DNA of 54,100 bases from Paraburkholderia solisilvae (GCF_902859875.1 NZ_CADIKF010000051.1:1-54100), one strand, 5' to 3'; positions 29,104 through 37,644 are shown, counted from the first letter of the stretch. Numbers and translations: made by a program. The notes: generated by a model from the sequence alone, not told the origin.

Positions 29104-30785
29104 ACTTTCTCCTCTTTCTTCTCCTCCATGCGTGCCTGCTGATGCGCCTGCTGGTGCGCATGAGCGGCTTCGACAAACGCCTTGAAGAGCGGATGCCCGT
29201 CGCGCGGCGTGGACGTGAATTCCGGGTGGAACTGCACGCCGACGAACCACGGATGCATATCGCGCGACAGTTCCATCATTTCGGGCAGATCTTCGCTCGG
29301 CGTGCGCGCGCTGATGACGAGGCCGCCCGCTTCGAGCTGCGGCACGAAGCGGTTGTTGACTTCATAGCGGTGACGGTGCCGCTCGTTGACGTCCTTGCCG
29401 TAAATTTCAGCGGCCATCGTGCCGGGCTTGATCGGGCAGCGCTGCGAGCCCAGGCGCATCGTGCCGCCGAGATCCGATTCCTCGGTGCGCTTCTCGACCT
29501 TGCCTTCGCGGTCGTACCACTCGGTGATCAACGCGACGACGCGGTTCGGCGTCGCGGCGTCGAACTCAGTGCTGTTCGCATCCTTGAGGCCGACCACATC
29601 GCGCGCGAATTCGATTACCGCGAGTTGCATGCCGAGGCAGATGCCCAGATACGGCACCTTCGCTTCGCGCGCATAGCGGATTGCCGCGATCTTGCCTTCG
29701 GTGCCGCGCCGGCCAAAGCCGCCCGGCACGAGCACCGCGTTCAGATGCTTGAGGCTGTCGACGCCGTTCGCCTCGACCTCTTCCGAATCGATGTACTCGA
29801 TGTTGACCTTGGTCGAGGTATGAATCGACGCATGGCGCAGCGCTTCGATCAGCGACTTGTACGATTCGGTCAGATCGACGTACTTGCCGACCATGCCGAT
29901 CGTCACTTCGTGCTTCGGGTTTTCGAGCTTGTTGACGAGTTGCGCCCACATCGACAGATCGGCCGGCGGCGGCGAGATCTTCAGTTCGTCGCAAATGATG
30001 CCGTCGAGGCCCTGGTCGTTGAGCATCTGCGGAATCTTGTAGATGCTGTCGACGTCCCACACCGAGATAACCGCATCTTCGGGCACGTTCGAAAACATCG
30101 AGATCTTCGCGCGTTCGTCGTCCGGAATGCGACGGTCCGCGCGGCACAACAGCACGTTCGGATAGATACCGATTTCACGCAGCTTCTGTACGCTGTGCTG
30201 CGTCGGCTTGGTCTTCAGTTCGCCCGCGGTGGCGATGAACGGCACCAGCGTGAGGTGCACGAAGCACGCGCTGTTGCGGCCGAGGCGCAGACTCATCTGG
30301 CGCGCGGCCTCGAGAAAAGGCAGCGATTCGATGTCGCCCACGGTGCCGCCCACTTCGACGATTGCGACATCCGGCTCACCGCACGTCGCCGATGCGGCGC
30401 CGCGTTCGATAAACGCCTGGATTTCGTTCGTGATGTGCGGAATGACCTGCACCGTCTTGCCCAGATAATCGCCGCGGCGTTCCTTGCGGATAACCGATTC
30501 GTAGATCTGGCCGGTGGTGAAGTTGTTGGCCTTGCGCATCTTCGTGCTGATGAAGCGCTCGTAGTGGCCGAGGTCCAGATCCGTCTCCGCGCCGTCTTCC
30601 GTCACGAACACTTCGCCGTGTTGAAACGGACTCATCGTGCCGGGGTCGACGTTGATGTAGGGATCGAGCTTGAGGAGGGTGACTTTGAGACCGCGCGATT
30701 CGAGGATCGCGGCGAGGGAGGCGGCGGCAATACCCTTGCCGAGTGAGGAGACTACGCCGCCGGTGACGAAAACATATTTGGTCAT
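29100..30785 (-). CDS. pyrG: CTP synthase
   Basis: PyrG makes CTP from UTP with glutamine as nitrogen donor. The 561-residue protein has the N-terminal synthetase domain (MTKYVFVTGGVVSSLGKG, DPYINVDPGTMSPFQHGEV) and a C-terminal class I glutamine amidotransferase domain with the nucleophile in GICLGMQLAVIEF and histidine and glutamate in FHPEFTS. A Glu/Lys/Gln-rich tail (HQQARMEEKKEEKV) follows. The open frame continues upstream by 90 codons, but the family start is unmistakable. Coupled to kdsA by a four-base overlap. Confidence 0.98.
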   Translation of the reverse strand: MTKYVFVTGGVVSSLGKGIAAASLAAILESRGLKVTLLKLDPYINVDPGTMSPFQHGEVFVTEDGAETDLDLGHYERFISTKMRKANNFTTGQIYESVIRKERRGDYLGKTVQVIPHITNEIQAFIERGAASATCGEPDVAIVEVGGTVGDIESLPFLEAARQMSLRLGRNSACFVHLTLVPFIATAGELKTKPTQHSVQKLREIGIYPNVLLCRADRRIPDDERAKISMFSNVPEDAVISVWDVDSIYKIPQMLNDQGLDGIICDELKISPPPADLSMWAQLVNKLENPKHEVTIGMVGKYVDLTESYKSLIEALRHASIHTSTKVNIEYIDSEEVEANGVDSLKHLNAVLVPGGFGRRGTEGKIAAIRYAREAKVPYLGICLGMQLAVIEFARDVVGLKDANSTEFDAATPNRVVALITEWYDREGKVEKRTEESDLGGTMRLGSQRCPIKPGTMAAEIYGKDVNERHRHRYEVNNRFVPQLEAGGLVISARTPSEDLPEMMELSRDMHPWFVGVQFHPEFTSTPRDGHPLFKAFVEAAHAHQQAHQQARMEEKKEEKV

Positions 30786-30810
30786 CGCTGAATGCTCGCG
30801 GGAAAAACGG

Positions 30811-30816
30811 ATTATA
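30811..30816 (-). promoter_or_regulatory. Possible -10 box of the pyrG promoter
   Basis: On the minus strand a consensus TATAAT lies 26-31 bases before the pyrG start codon. At 16-18 bp upstream only weak -35 matches (such as TGGGTC) are present, so the promoter would rely mostly on the -10 element. Confidence 0.4.
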
Positions 30817-31165
30817 CCTGAAAGCAGGGTCCCGACCCAGCAATAAAAGCTCGATCCGGGCCGTCTTCGTGTCGTTCCTGTGTCGCTCCGATGTCGGCTT
30901 CGCGTGCCGCTTCGTGTGTCATGCACTTGCCGATTCAAGCCGCGCCAAGGGCTGCCCAAAGGTCCGGCCGGGTGCGGCCGCGCATGCCGTTCGCGTCGCA
31001 CTCGAGCGCGCGCGGACGACGAAACCGCGACGCACGCGCGACAGGAAAGCGACATGTGCGCCAGCCGCGCATCGTGGTTGACGCGACCCGCGCGCGCACC
31101 TTCATTGCGCAGTCATTGCGTAGCTCTTGCGCGGGTTTGCAAGCGCCCGGCGCCACTCGTGCATG
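30817..31165. other. Gap between pyrG and an alpha/beta hydrolase gene, no gene seen
   Basis: This stretch of about 350 bp is GC-rich, and its open frames translate to Arg/Ala/Thr-rich sequence without family resemblance. I see no RNA gene or clear terminator. Confidence 0.5.
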
Positions 31166-31969
31166 CTACGCGCGATCGTCCAGTTCGTGCAGCATTCGCT
31201 GAATCGCACGCGCGGTTTCGAGCGGCTTTTCCATCGGATACAGATGACTGCCGTCGATCCATTCGATATGACCGCCCGTTGCGCGCGCAGTGGCCGCGAG
31301 TCCCACCTGGCGGATTTCCTTCGAAGACGTGCCGGCGATCAGCGCGACCGGCACCGGCGTGCCGTGCGCAAGGCGCGAGCCGAGCGTGTGCGGCAGCGTC
31401 CGGTAGATCAGGTACTCGATGCCGCGCTCGAACGCGAGCGTGCGCGTGCCGTCGGGCGCCGACTGCGGCAGACCGAAGTCGATGTAGTCGGACAGCACGC
31501 GTTCGTCCCAGCGCGCGAACGCAGGCTTCGCGTGGAAGTGCCGCCACGCGTCGTCGCGGCTCGGCCAGTGGGTGCGCCGCTTGCGCGTCGCGGCCGCGGG
31601 CGAGAGCCGCTCGTCGAGGCCGGTCCACTGCGACACGCGCAGCATGCTGCTGCGCCAGCCGGCAATCACCGGCGAATCGAGCATCACAACGCCGCGCACC
31701 CACTGCGGTTTTTTCAGCGCGGCCATCAGCGACAGATAGCCGCCCAGCGAATGCCCGACGAGCCATACCGGCTGCTCGTACGCGCGCGCGATCTCGTCGA
31801 GCAACTGCTCGACGAGATGCGGCCAGTCGCGCGTAACCGGGAAGCGCGGATCGTGACCGATGCGTTCGATGTAACGCAGCTCGCAGGTGTCGCCGAGCTC
31901 CGCGAAAAGCGTGCGGTAAGTCGACGCGGGGAAGCCGTTCGCGTGTGAAAAATGAATGATGTTTTTCAA
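31166..31969 (-). CDS. Alpha/beta-fold hydrolase
   Basis: A 267-residue alpha/beta hydrolase with the nucleophile elbow GHSLGGYLS and an active-site histidine probably in WIDGSHLYPMEKP. The start MKNIIHFSHANGFPASTYRT, with the HANGFPA segment, is characteristic of a group of small esterases common beside comEC in Burkholderia. The substrate is unknown. Its start is 103 bp after the comEC remnant's stop codon, so the original arrangement was probably comEC followed by this gene and pyrG. Confidence 0.88.
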   Translation of the reverse strand: MKNIIHFSHANGFPASTYRTLFAELGDTCELRYIERIGHDPRFPVTRDWPHLVEQLLDEIARAYEQPVWLVGHSLGGYLSLMAALKKPQWVRGVVMLDSPVIAGWRSSMLRVSQWTGLDERLSPAAATRKRRTHWPSRDDAWRHFHAKPAFARWDERVLSDYIDFGLPQSAPDGTRTLAFERGIEYLIYRTLPHTLGSRLAHGTPVPVALIAGTSSKEIRQVGLAATARATGGHIEWIDGSHLYPMEKPLETARAIQRMLHELDDRA

Positions 31970-32072
31970 GCGCTGCTGTCTCCGTTCGCCGTTATGCCGC
32001 CGCTGCTGGATGTGTGCTTCGCTTGCATGCGGACGCCGTGAGTGAACGCGCGCGCCGCGTGCACGGGCACGC

Positions 32073-32261
32073 TTACGGGTCCATCCAGTACCGGCGGCGC
32101 GTGTGCCGGTAGCGCTCCAGCGTCAGCGTGCCCTGCCCCGCGACGCCGGCTTCGATGCGCACCGCCCCGTCCGTGTCGCTGCGCGGCAGTTCGATATGCC
32201 GCGCGACATAGCGCGCAAAGACGCCCGGATGAGGATGATGAAAACGGTTGCGATAGCCTAC
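32073..32261 (-). pseudogene. comEC: 3' end of comEC (DNA-uptake channel), truncated at an island boundary
   Basis: Translation of the minus strand gives the last ~62 codons of a ComEC/Rec2 protein: GYRNRFHHPHPGVFARYVAR, then a short strand-rich stretch and the end YRHTRRRYWMDP. The GYRNRFxHP motif is typical of the C-terminal MBL domain of ComEC. Upstream of about 32,258-32,261 the match breaks (TVGGV instead of the expected hydrophobic strand), in-frame coding is lost and base composition becomes AT-rich. The rest of comEC is not in the window. ComEC forms the inner-membrane channel for transforming DNA, so the gene is inactive unless the other part rejoins elsewhere. The identification rests on motif recall. 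Confidence 0.7.
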
Positions 32262-32516
32262 CCCACCAACCGTGCAACATAGACTTATAAGTTATTGATT
32301 TTTAAAAAATAGTTCTGCGCCGGTCAAACTCGGAACTGTGACCATTGCTAGGTTTTTAGAGGTTCTTCAACCTTTCTACGATATGTTAAGACACAACTTG
32401 GTCACAAGGTGGGCACACTGCAGGGCCGCGCCGCCTCGCGCTACTGAAGTTGACCCGATCGTGCCGAGGTGCGGGTTGACCGGGTTGGCGATCGTTTGCC
32501 ACTCCGGGGAACGCGA

Positions 32517-32885
32517 CTACGCCTTTCGTTTCTTTACTGGAGTGAGCCTCGCGCACATTGCGGCTACCCAGTCCCGCACAAACTCTCGATCATCACTCGA
32601 AAGGCCATTGATCAATTTCGCAACGTCCGATGCGGGGTCGATCGATCGCGCTTCGCCACCCGCGATGAGCGTCTCGGGTTGAACGCCATATAACGTCGCT
32701 AATTCGAAAAGGCGCCCAAGAGGCGGAAGCGTGTGTCCGCGCTCGAAGCGACTGATTGTTTCGGTGTTGACGGCTAACGATTCTGAGGCTTGTTCCTGCG
32801 TCATCGCCGCGGCGTTGCGTGCTCGTGCCAACGCCTGGCCAATTCGCTTCGCAAAGATTTCTTCCTGAGCCCCAGATCTTGTCAT
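32517..32885 (-). CDS. XRE-family transcriptional regulator
   Basis: A 122-residue Cro/CI-type DNA-binding protein with an N-terminal helix-turn-helix (about residues 10-65: RIGQALARARNAAAMTQEQASESLAVNTETISRFERGH) and a helical C-terminus of unknown role. The start MTRSGAQEEIF has an AGGTG ribosome binding site at good distance; eight more in-frame codons upstream are less likely. It is the first gene of the island and points back toward the core boundary, as repressor genes of integrated elements often do. It is divergent from the SHOCT gene, so the 200-bp space between them may hold its operator. Confidence 0.85.
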   Translation of the reverse strand: MTRSGAQEEIFAKRIGQALARARNAAAMTQEQASESLAVNTETISRFERGHTLPPLGRLFELATLYGVQPETLIAGGEARSIDPASDVAKLINGLSSDDREFVRDWVAAMCARLTPVKKRKA

Positions 32886-33085
32886 GCGACACCTCGTGTT
32901 GAACACCACAAAAATTCCCTACAGATAGTGGCGTCACCACAGCATGCGAGTTAACACATTAAAATGTTGTCATCAACACTAAATGTTGCCTTATGACTGC
33001 CGATATCCCGAATGTCAGCTGGGCGGCCCAACGCGGAAAGCTTGGTCCGAGCTGAAAATCGATTTGGATATTAGGTAAGACCAAC

Positions 33086-33313
33086 ATGAGCACGGAAGCC
33101 TGGCGCGAAAAGCGGCACTTCCGCGAGTTGGAAGAGATGCGCGCGAAGGCGGGCGGCTTCCAAGGGAGCTTTGGAAGCGGCGATGTAGCTTCAACGTCTG
33201 CGGATGAAGCTCCAATGAAACGCCTTCAAAAAGCTAAGCAAATGCTTGAGCAAGGGCTTATCAGTGATTCGGAATATGAAACAGTAAAAGCGCGGATAGT
33301 GAGCAGCCTATAA
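33086..33313 (+). CDS. SHOCT-domain small protein
   Basis: A 75-residue hydrophilic protein. The last 30 residues (MKRLQKAKQMLEQGLISDSE...) form a SHOCT domain, a short two-helix motif found at protein ends, thought to mediate oligomerisation or targeting. The first half is charged (TEAWREKRHFRELEEMRAKAGGF) with a Gly/Ser linker. No membrane segment is present. The ATG follows AGGTAAGACC, a weak ribosome binding site. Function unknown. Confidence 0.75.
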   Translation: MSTEAWREKRHFRELEEMRAKAGGFQGSFGSGDVASTSADEAPMKRLQKAKQMLEQGLISDSEYETVKARIVSSL

Positions 33314-33446
33314 ACCATCGTGAAAGATCCCGCGATCGACAAGCGTGCAGATACTCGGGAAGCTTTCCTAGGCCTTGTCGACGCGCGTGGCGACATCAAA
33401 TCTGCCCTGCCCCTTACTTTGATAGAACCTTTATTCAACAAACGAA

Positions 33447-34160
33447 ATGAACATGAAAAAAACCGTTCTGGCCGTCGCGCTCGCAATGACCACAGCAAGC
33501 GCACACGCGCAGTCCGCCGCCCAGACGTACCCGACGAGCTTCGATTGTTCTAAAGCAAAGTCAGATTCAGAGCACCTTATCTGCGAAAACGAGGACTTAG
33601 CGGCAAAGGACGTGCGGCTTGCCGACTTGATCAAGAAGGCAAGGACTGTCGCTGCAGACCAGCCAGCCTTCAAGGAATGGGCGCGTAATGAGTTGAAAGA
33701 TCGCCAGAAGTGCCACGACGCCAAGTGCGTTTCGGATTGGTACGACAATCAGCTTACAGAGTACGAGGACGAGCTTTCTTCATATAAGTCCGCCCCGAAC
33801 CAGATCGAATCGAATGACACTCTCGCGCAGCCAGACAGTGCGCAGCAAATGCCGCCCGCATGCGCGCAGATTGTGCGCGTGTCGGAGATATGCGGTGCCG
33901 ATGTCGCCAACTGGCTCGATTACAACGATCCTGCGGCCGCAGCAAAATCCCGTGAGAGCACGGCGGAAGGCGTCGCGAAATTTAAAGCAGCCATGCAACA
34001 AGCGGCCAAGCAGGGAAAAACAATGGCCGCAGCGCAATACTGCGCCTCTCAAGATCTAAAGCAGAAAATCGTCGGTCAATTGGGCGGCGCGCTCACTCCA
34101 ATTTTGTTTGCCCGTGGCGACGTTCACAACTGCACGAACGCCCTAGCAACACTCCAATAA
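33447..34160 (+). CDS. Secreted protein with LprI-like N-terminal domain
   Basis: A 237-residue protein with a Sec signal peptide (MNMKKTVLAVALAMTTASAHAQ, cleavage probably after AHA). The domain that follows resembles the lysozyme inhibitor LprI N-terminal family (DUF1311): FDCSKAKSDSEHLICENEDL, then RQKCHDAKCVSDWYDNQL, with four cysteines at typical spacing. The C-terminal half (140-237) has further cysteines (ACAQIV, EICGAD, QYCAS, NCTNAL) and is unassigned. Periplasmic location is expected. It could protect against host lysozyme, but this is only family inference. No operon partner is obvious. Confidence 0.75.
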   Translation: MNMKKTVLAVALAMTTASAHAQSAAQTYPTSFDCSKAKSDSEHLICENEDLAAKDVRLADLIKKARTVAADQPAFKEWARNELKDRQKCHDAKCVSDWYDNQLTEYEDELSSYKSAPNQIESNDTLAQPDSAQQMPPACAQIVRVSEICGADVANWLDYNDPAAAAKSRESTAEGVAKFKAAMQQAAKQGKTMAAAQYCASQDLKQKIVGQLGGALTPILFARGDVHNCTNALATLQ

Positions 34161-34285
34161 CCCGAAGTCCGCCACGCGAACCAGTCACTGAGAATCGTTC
34201 GCCGCGCGCAAGCCCCTAGTTAGCTTGCGCTTTCGCTTTGAACGCCCACGACACGAATCAGTGGCGCTATAAGGGGTCGCGCGCG

Positions 34286-34480
34286 TCATATTAACGGTAC
34301 GGAACTCTCCACTATCCGCACTAACTCCCTGTTCCAGAACGAAATGCCTTTCTGGGAATCCATCTGATTCCCTGCATGCCGACCATCTGCTTCCATCAAT
34401 CCCTGAATGGCAATGCGCCCGTCCGCACTGAACGTGCCTCGCCTATTGATCGCATTCGCGCTTCGCGCAGTCCCGATCAA
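34286..34480 (-). pseudogene. Fragment of an unrecognised gene
   Basis: The minus strand gives a 64-residue segment with balanced composition (GTARSANAINRRGTFSADGR, then SQKGISFWNRELVRIVES). The frame remains open six to eight codons further to a stop at about 34,508, and only a TTG could start it. The gene-like composition but lack of a normal start suggests a 5'-truncated remnant. I do not recognise the family. The region 34,161-34,669 holds nothing else that I can identify. Confidence 0.35.
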
Positions 34481-34669
34481 ATCGTAAGCATCGTTCGCAC
34501 CTGAAGGTTTTCAAGGTTCGTAACTACTCACCGAGCTGGCCAGCAATCCACGCATTGAACGGCCCGAACATCCGTATCAAAGAAAAATTCACGTCCCAAA
34601 CGAAAACCGTAAACCGATCAGTAAATACATGGCGAGGGAATTTTCCCGGTCAACAAGGAATATCCAAAA

Positions 34670-35704
34670 ATGAACTCGCCTGTTCTCGACAAGCTTTCTG
34701 TCGTGTTGCCCTACGCTACGCGCACAGACTACAACAATCATGAACGCCTGATTAACGCCCTGCTGCCGAATATCGAAGCACTGGTGGCTGAAGGAACGCT
34801 GGTCAAGCTCCCGCATTCCAGACGCGGCTATCAGCACGTCTTCCAAACGCACGTCGGCAACCCGTTCGGCCACCGCCCTATACTCCGTATCGGTTCGCAG
34901 AATCCCACCGTTTGCAAGGGCGCAATTGCCTTCACTTTGAATCCGGCGCGGTACTACTCTGCCGAGCTATCGACCTTCCACTCGATCCTTTGCCGTGTGC
35001 TAGGTAACCACGCCCCTGCTGTTCTGCGCGCCGCGCAGCTGCAAGCGATCCACAGCGCCCTCGATATTCAAGACCTTGAGGTGAATTCGCTGCTGGTGAG
35101 CAACAAGCGGTCGCGCAACTTCGAGACCTACTCGACCGTGGGCGATGCGGATATACCCGGACGGACTAGCGGCATGTACTTCGGAAAACTTGGTTCTGCG
35201 TCGCGAACGTGTGTGTACGAGAAGCACACCGAACAGAAGTATCGGCAGGTTGAGGCGATGAAAGCCGCAAAGACCGAGCAAGAGGAAGAGCGCATTCTTG
35301 GCATCTATCAGCGCCTCTTGGACGGAAAGCCGGTGACGCGCGTTGAATGCCGATGGGACAAGCTGAACGGCCTGCCGCTGTATCTCGCGCACACGATGCC
35401 AAACCGGTTTGCAATGCTGGACTTCCGCTATATCGACCTGAAGCCGTTCGACCAATCAAAAGAAATCGGACGCGAGCTACTGCTCGAAGCGAAGCTGTTC
35501 ATTAGCCATGTTCGCGCCGTGGGCATTGACAAGGCACTCGAAGACTACCGACCGTCGCGCACCATGCACACCCGCGTAAAGCGGCTATGGGACAAGTCAG
35601 AAATCAAGCTGTGCGACCCGGTCACGGCATTTAACGACACCATCGACGCTCTTGAAGAGTTGCCGTTCTTCCCGCGTGAAGCATTCGAAAATCCCAATCA
35701 ATAA
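34670..35704 (+). CDS. Putative replication-initiation-like protein
   Basis: A 344-residue protein. Its middle part shows a short Gly-containing strand and YEK motif (SGMYFGKLGSASRTCVYEKHTEQKYR), and later VTRVECRWDKLNGLPL, an arrangement I associate with replication initiation factors of filamentous phages and rolling-circle plasmids (Rep_trans-like). The charged helix KAAKTEQEEERILGIYQRLL lies between. A ribosome binding site AAGGA precedes the ATG. No relaxase HUH triad is visible. Its context, a decayed element with XRE repressor and recombinase, suits a phage or plasmid replication protein. The assignment is tentative; it could be an unrelated hypothetical protein. Confidence 0.45.
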   Translation: MNSPVLDKLSVVLPYATRTDYNNHERLINALLPNIEALVAEGTLVKLPHSRRGYQHVFQTHVGNPFGHRPILRIGSQNPTVCKGAIAFTLNPARYYSAELSTFHSILCRVLGNHAPAVLRAAQLQAIHSALDIQDLEVNSLLVSNKRSRNFETYSTVGDADIPGRTSGMYFGKLGSASRTCVYEKHTEQKYRQVEAMKAAKTEQEEERILGIYQRLLDGKPVTRVECRWDKLNGLPLYLAHTMPNRFAMLDFRYIDLKPFDQSKEIGRELLLEAKLFISHVRAVGIDKALEDYRPSRTMHTRVKRLWDKSEIKLCDPVTAFNDTIDALEELPFFPREAFENPNQ

Positions 35705-35727
35705 TTCAGCGACCTAACCACGCCGAA

Positions 35728-36180
35728 ATGCATACTCAGCCTTTCCGGCACATAAATATATATATTGAATATCCGAAAATATTCACAGAACTGGAAAAAT
35801 ACATGAAGACGCATACCCAGAAAAATGAAATTCCACAGTTTGATCACGGATCGCAAGCGATTGAGCGTCTGGTAAAAGACGTATCGCCGACCAATCAGAT
35901 CAACACCTGCCCCGATACGGCGCGCGGAGGCGACGCACACATAATCGTTAGTGAAATTAGATTTTCCAATTTATACAAAATTGTGGAGTCGGATATTATG
36001 GATCTCTACAGACGGATAATCCAAGGCAATGCGACGCCGGTAGAGGCGCGCGAGGCAATATCCGCATTGAGTGGATTAATATCTTATCTCGGATCGACAG
36101 GAGACTTCAAGACAGAGCGGCGAGCGATCGAGGTAATGCGCACATTTACCGATGGCGCACTGAAAGGCCTGTACGAGTAA
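35728..36180 (+). CDS. Hypothetical protein following the Rep-like gene
   Basis: A 150-residue protein, 23 bp after the Rep-like gene on the same strand. The first 25 residues (MHTQPFRHINIYIEYPKIF) may be untranslated: an internal ATG (35803, MKTHTQKNEIPQFDHGS) gives a 125-residue hydrophilic helical protein. The C-terminal half is mainly helical (SDIMDLYRRIIQGNATPVEA, ERRAIEVMRTFTDGALKG). No domain is recognised. Codon use is AT-richer than in the core genes. The tandem position suggests a linked function with the Rep-like gene. Confidence 0.6.
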   Translation: MHTQPFRHINIYIEYPKIFTELEKYMKTHTQKNEIPQFDHGSQAIERLVKDVSPTNQINTCPDTARGGDAHIIVSEIRFSNLYKIVESDIMDLYRRIIQGNATPVEAREAISALSGLISYLGSTGDFKTERRAIEVMRTFTDGALKGLYE

Positions 36181-36219
36181 CAAAGGCGTGATGCCTGATC
36201 CCCGCCGATGACAATGAGC

Positions 36220-36235
36220 GGGCGCGTTCGCGCCC
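36220..36235. repeat. Short GC-rich hairpin downstream of the hypothetical gene
   Basis: GGGCGCG and CGCGCCC pair around a TT loop 40 bp after the hypothetical gene's stop. No T-run follows, so it may only stall or protect transcripts; the next hairpin at 36352 is the better terminator. Confidence 0.4.
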
Positions 36236-36351
36236 CACCCCTTCTGTAATGGCCTGAAGCCACTGGCCGATATCTCAAGCATCTAGCTCGTCAGGGCGTA
36301 GGCTTGTTTGCCTATATGGTCCAAATCTGTTTCTATGCTGCCCTGCACTAT

Positions 36352-36384
36352 GCCCGCTGAGACCCAATCTCAGCGGGCTTTTTT
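36352..36384 (+). terminator. Intrinsic terminator
   Basis: GCCCGCTGAGA pairs with TCTCAGCGGGC around the loop CCCAA, and six T residues follow. This is a strong rho-independent terminator on the plus strand, ending the transcript that carries the Rep-like gene and its neighbour. Confidence 0.93.
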
Positions 36385-36560
36385 CGTCGATGCACGTTAC
36401 GCTCGCAGCGCGCTCGACAAGCAATATAACAGCGCAAAACCGTCGAATTCACATAGGCTGTCTTCATCGTTCAACCGCAATTACCTATTGAAACCACGGA
36501 TGCGGCCCCTATATACCGTGATTCGGGGAGCCCTCTCCGGCAAACACAATGGAGATAAAG

Positions 36561-36761
36561 ATGAGCGCGAGCGACAAATTTAACGTCGGGGATATCGTCA
36601 AGTTGGTTTCGGGTGGCCCCGACATGGCTGTCAAAAGTTTCAGTACGATCAGCGGCGGCGTGTTTCGATGCCAATGGTTCGCAGGGAAAAAGCTCGAAAG
36701 CGGCGACTTTGCGCCGGAGTCTTTGGTGCTTGTTCGCTCCGTGTCAACTGACCCGGAATGA
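36561..36761 (+). CDS. YodC-like (DUF2158) small protein
   Basis: A 66-residue protein with the DUF2158 pattern: KFNVGDIVKLVSGGPDMAVK, followed by FRCQWFAGKKLESGDFAPESLV. Members are short single-domain beta-rich proteins of unknown function, often near phages or genomic islands. The ATG at 36561 has the ribosome binding site GGAGATAAAG; an ATG four codons upstream lies across that site. The stop overlaps the start of the next gene (ATGA), so the two are translationally coupled. Confidence 0.85.
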   Translation: MSASDKFNVGDIVKLVSGGPDMAVKSFSTISGGVFRCQWFAGKKLESGDFAPESLVLVRSVSTDPE

Positions 36762-37027
36762 TGACCGCGTCGGACGTTGCCCACTGGATGTTGGGCGAGT
36801 TGGAGCGCGATGGGTGCATCTACCAAGACGACGTGGTCGATCACCTCGTAAAGGCGGCGCGGGAAGACCTCGCGACTGAGAATACTGATGGCAATCTAGT
36901 GATCGGTAAGCAGGTGCTCGCTGAGTTTCGGAAGCTCACCGAGACCACGGTTGTCTGGGTTAAACCGGATCGCTACTGGCGATACCGGGTTGCTGAAGAC
37001 GAACCGGGGCGTGAAGCGCGCGGCTGA
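36758..37027 (+). CDS. Hypothetical protein coupled to the YodC-like gene
   Basis: An 89-residue hydrophilic protein (MMTASDVAHWMLGELERDGC, then VVDHLVKAAREDL and a C-terminal WVKPDRYWRYRV). It starts within the stop codon of the YodC-like gene. The MTAxDVAxWML start resembles a family of small uncharacterised proteins (DUF6953, from memory). A winged-helix-like fold is possible from the helix pattern but not shown. No membrane segment. Confidence 0.7.
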   Translation: MMTASDVAHWMLGELERDGCIYQDDVVDHLVKAAREDLATENTDGNLVIGKQVLAEFRKLTETTVVWVKPDRYWRYRVAEDEPGREARG

Positions 37028-37080
37028 GTCGGCAGAATTCGGCTGCACCGCCCAAGGGCTTGAATTCATACTGCATCGAA

Positions 37081-37259
37081 TGGATTCTCGTATAGAGCAG
37101 CCGATCCGCGAACGGCTCCGCCTGCCCGTCCCGTTGCCACGCTTTGCGCTACTTGTCGCAGTCCAACTTCTCGCCATTCCCGTTATCGCCACGCTTCGGG
37201 ACTGGCTGCATACGTGGCGCATGCATCAAGACGCCAGCGCGTTATGCCAGTCTCGGTAG
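37081..37259 (+). CDS. Possible small membrane protein
   Basis: A 59-residue frame begins MDSRIEQPIRERLRLPVPL and has one hydrophobic segment (FALLVAVQLLAIPVIATL), followed by a charged end. The starting ATG has no clear ribosome binding site. It is 53 bp after the preceding gene and could belong to the same message. The hydrophobic stretch supports a single membrane pass, but the frame could be chance. Confidence 0.3.
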
Positions 37260-37409
37260 GTCGGGTGACGTTGATCATTCTAGGTCCAACTTAGATTGAT
37301 ATTCACGATGTAGCCTGCATAACGAACATCCGCTGATTACGAATACTCGAAATTTTTCTATATCCCCTGCGCCTATACATATTTCCCGAGTCAAAAAGTA
37401 TCCATTTTT

Positions 37410-37568
37410 TTACCTCTTCCGCGAAAAAACACGTTTGTCTGCCGGTCGCACATCAGTAAAGCCATACATCTTTCGAAAACCCTCCAGAAACCTAAGCTTG
37501 TCTTTGTCGGCGTGGTTTCCGGAGTTTTCACTCCAAAGACGATAATCTTTAAAAATATCCGTTCGAAA
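37410..37568 (-). pseudogene. C-terminal gene remnant upstream of the recombinase
   Basis: The minus strand holds an open, gene-like 52-codon stretch (IFKDYRLWSENSGNHADKDK, then FLEGFRKMYGFTDVRPADKR) ending in TAA. A TAG lies immediately upstream and no start codon is available, so it is a 5'-truncated fragment. I do not recognise the family. The surroundings (37,260-37,644) are AT-rich and otherwise empty; the region before the recombinase may contain its recombination site, but I could not define one. Confidence 0.4.
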
Positions 37569-37644
37569 CTAGTTCACTAGGGTATACCGAATTGAAACCA
37601 CGAAAAGGTATTCAAAACTTGGTGCCATTAGGGTTGATTGTATT

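Noticed and set aside
31966..32280. 104-codon minus-strand frame at the island boundary
   Set aside because: The comEC frame in the same DNA gives coherent family sequence; this one is out of frame with it.
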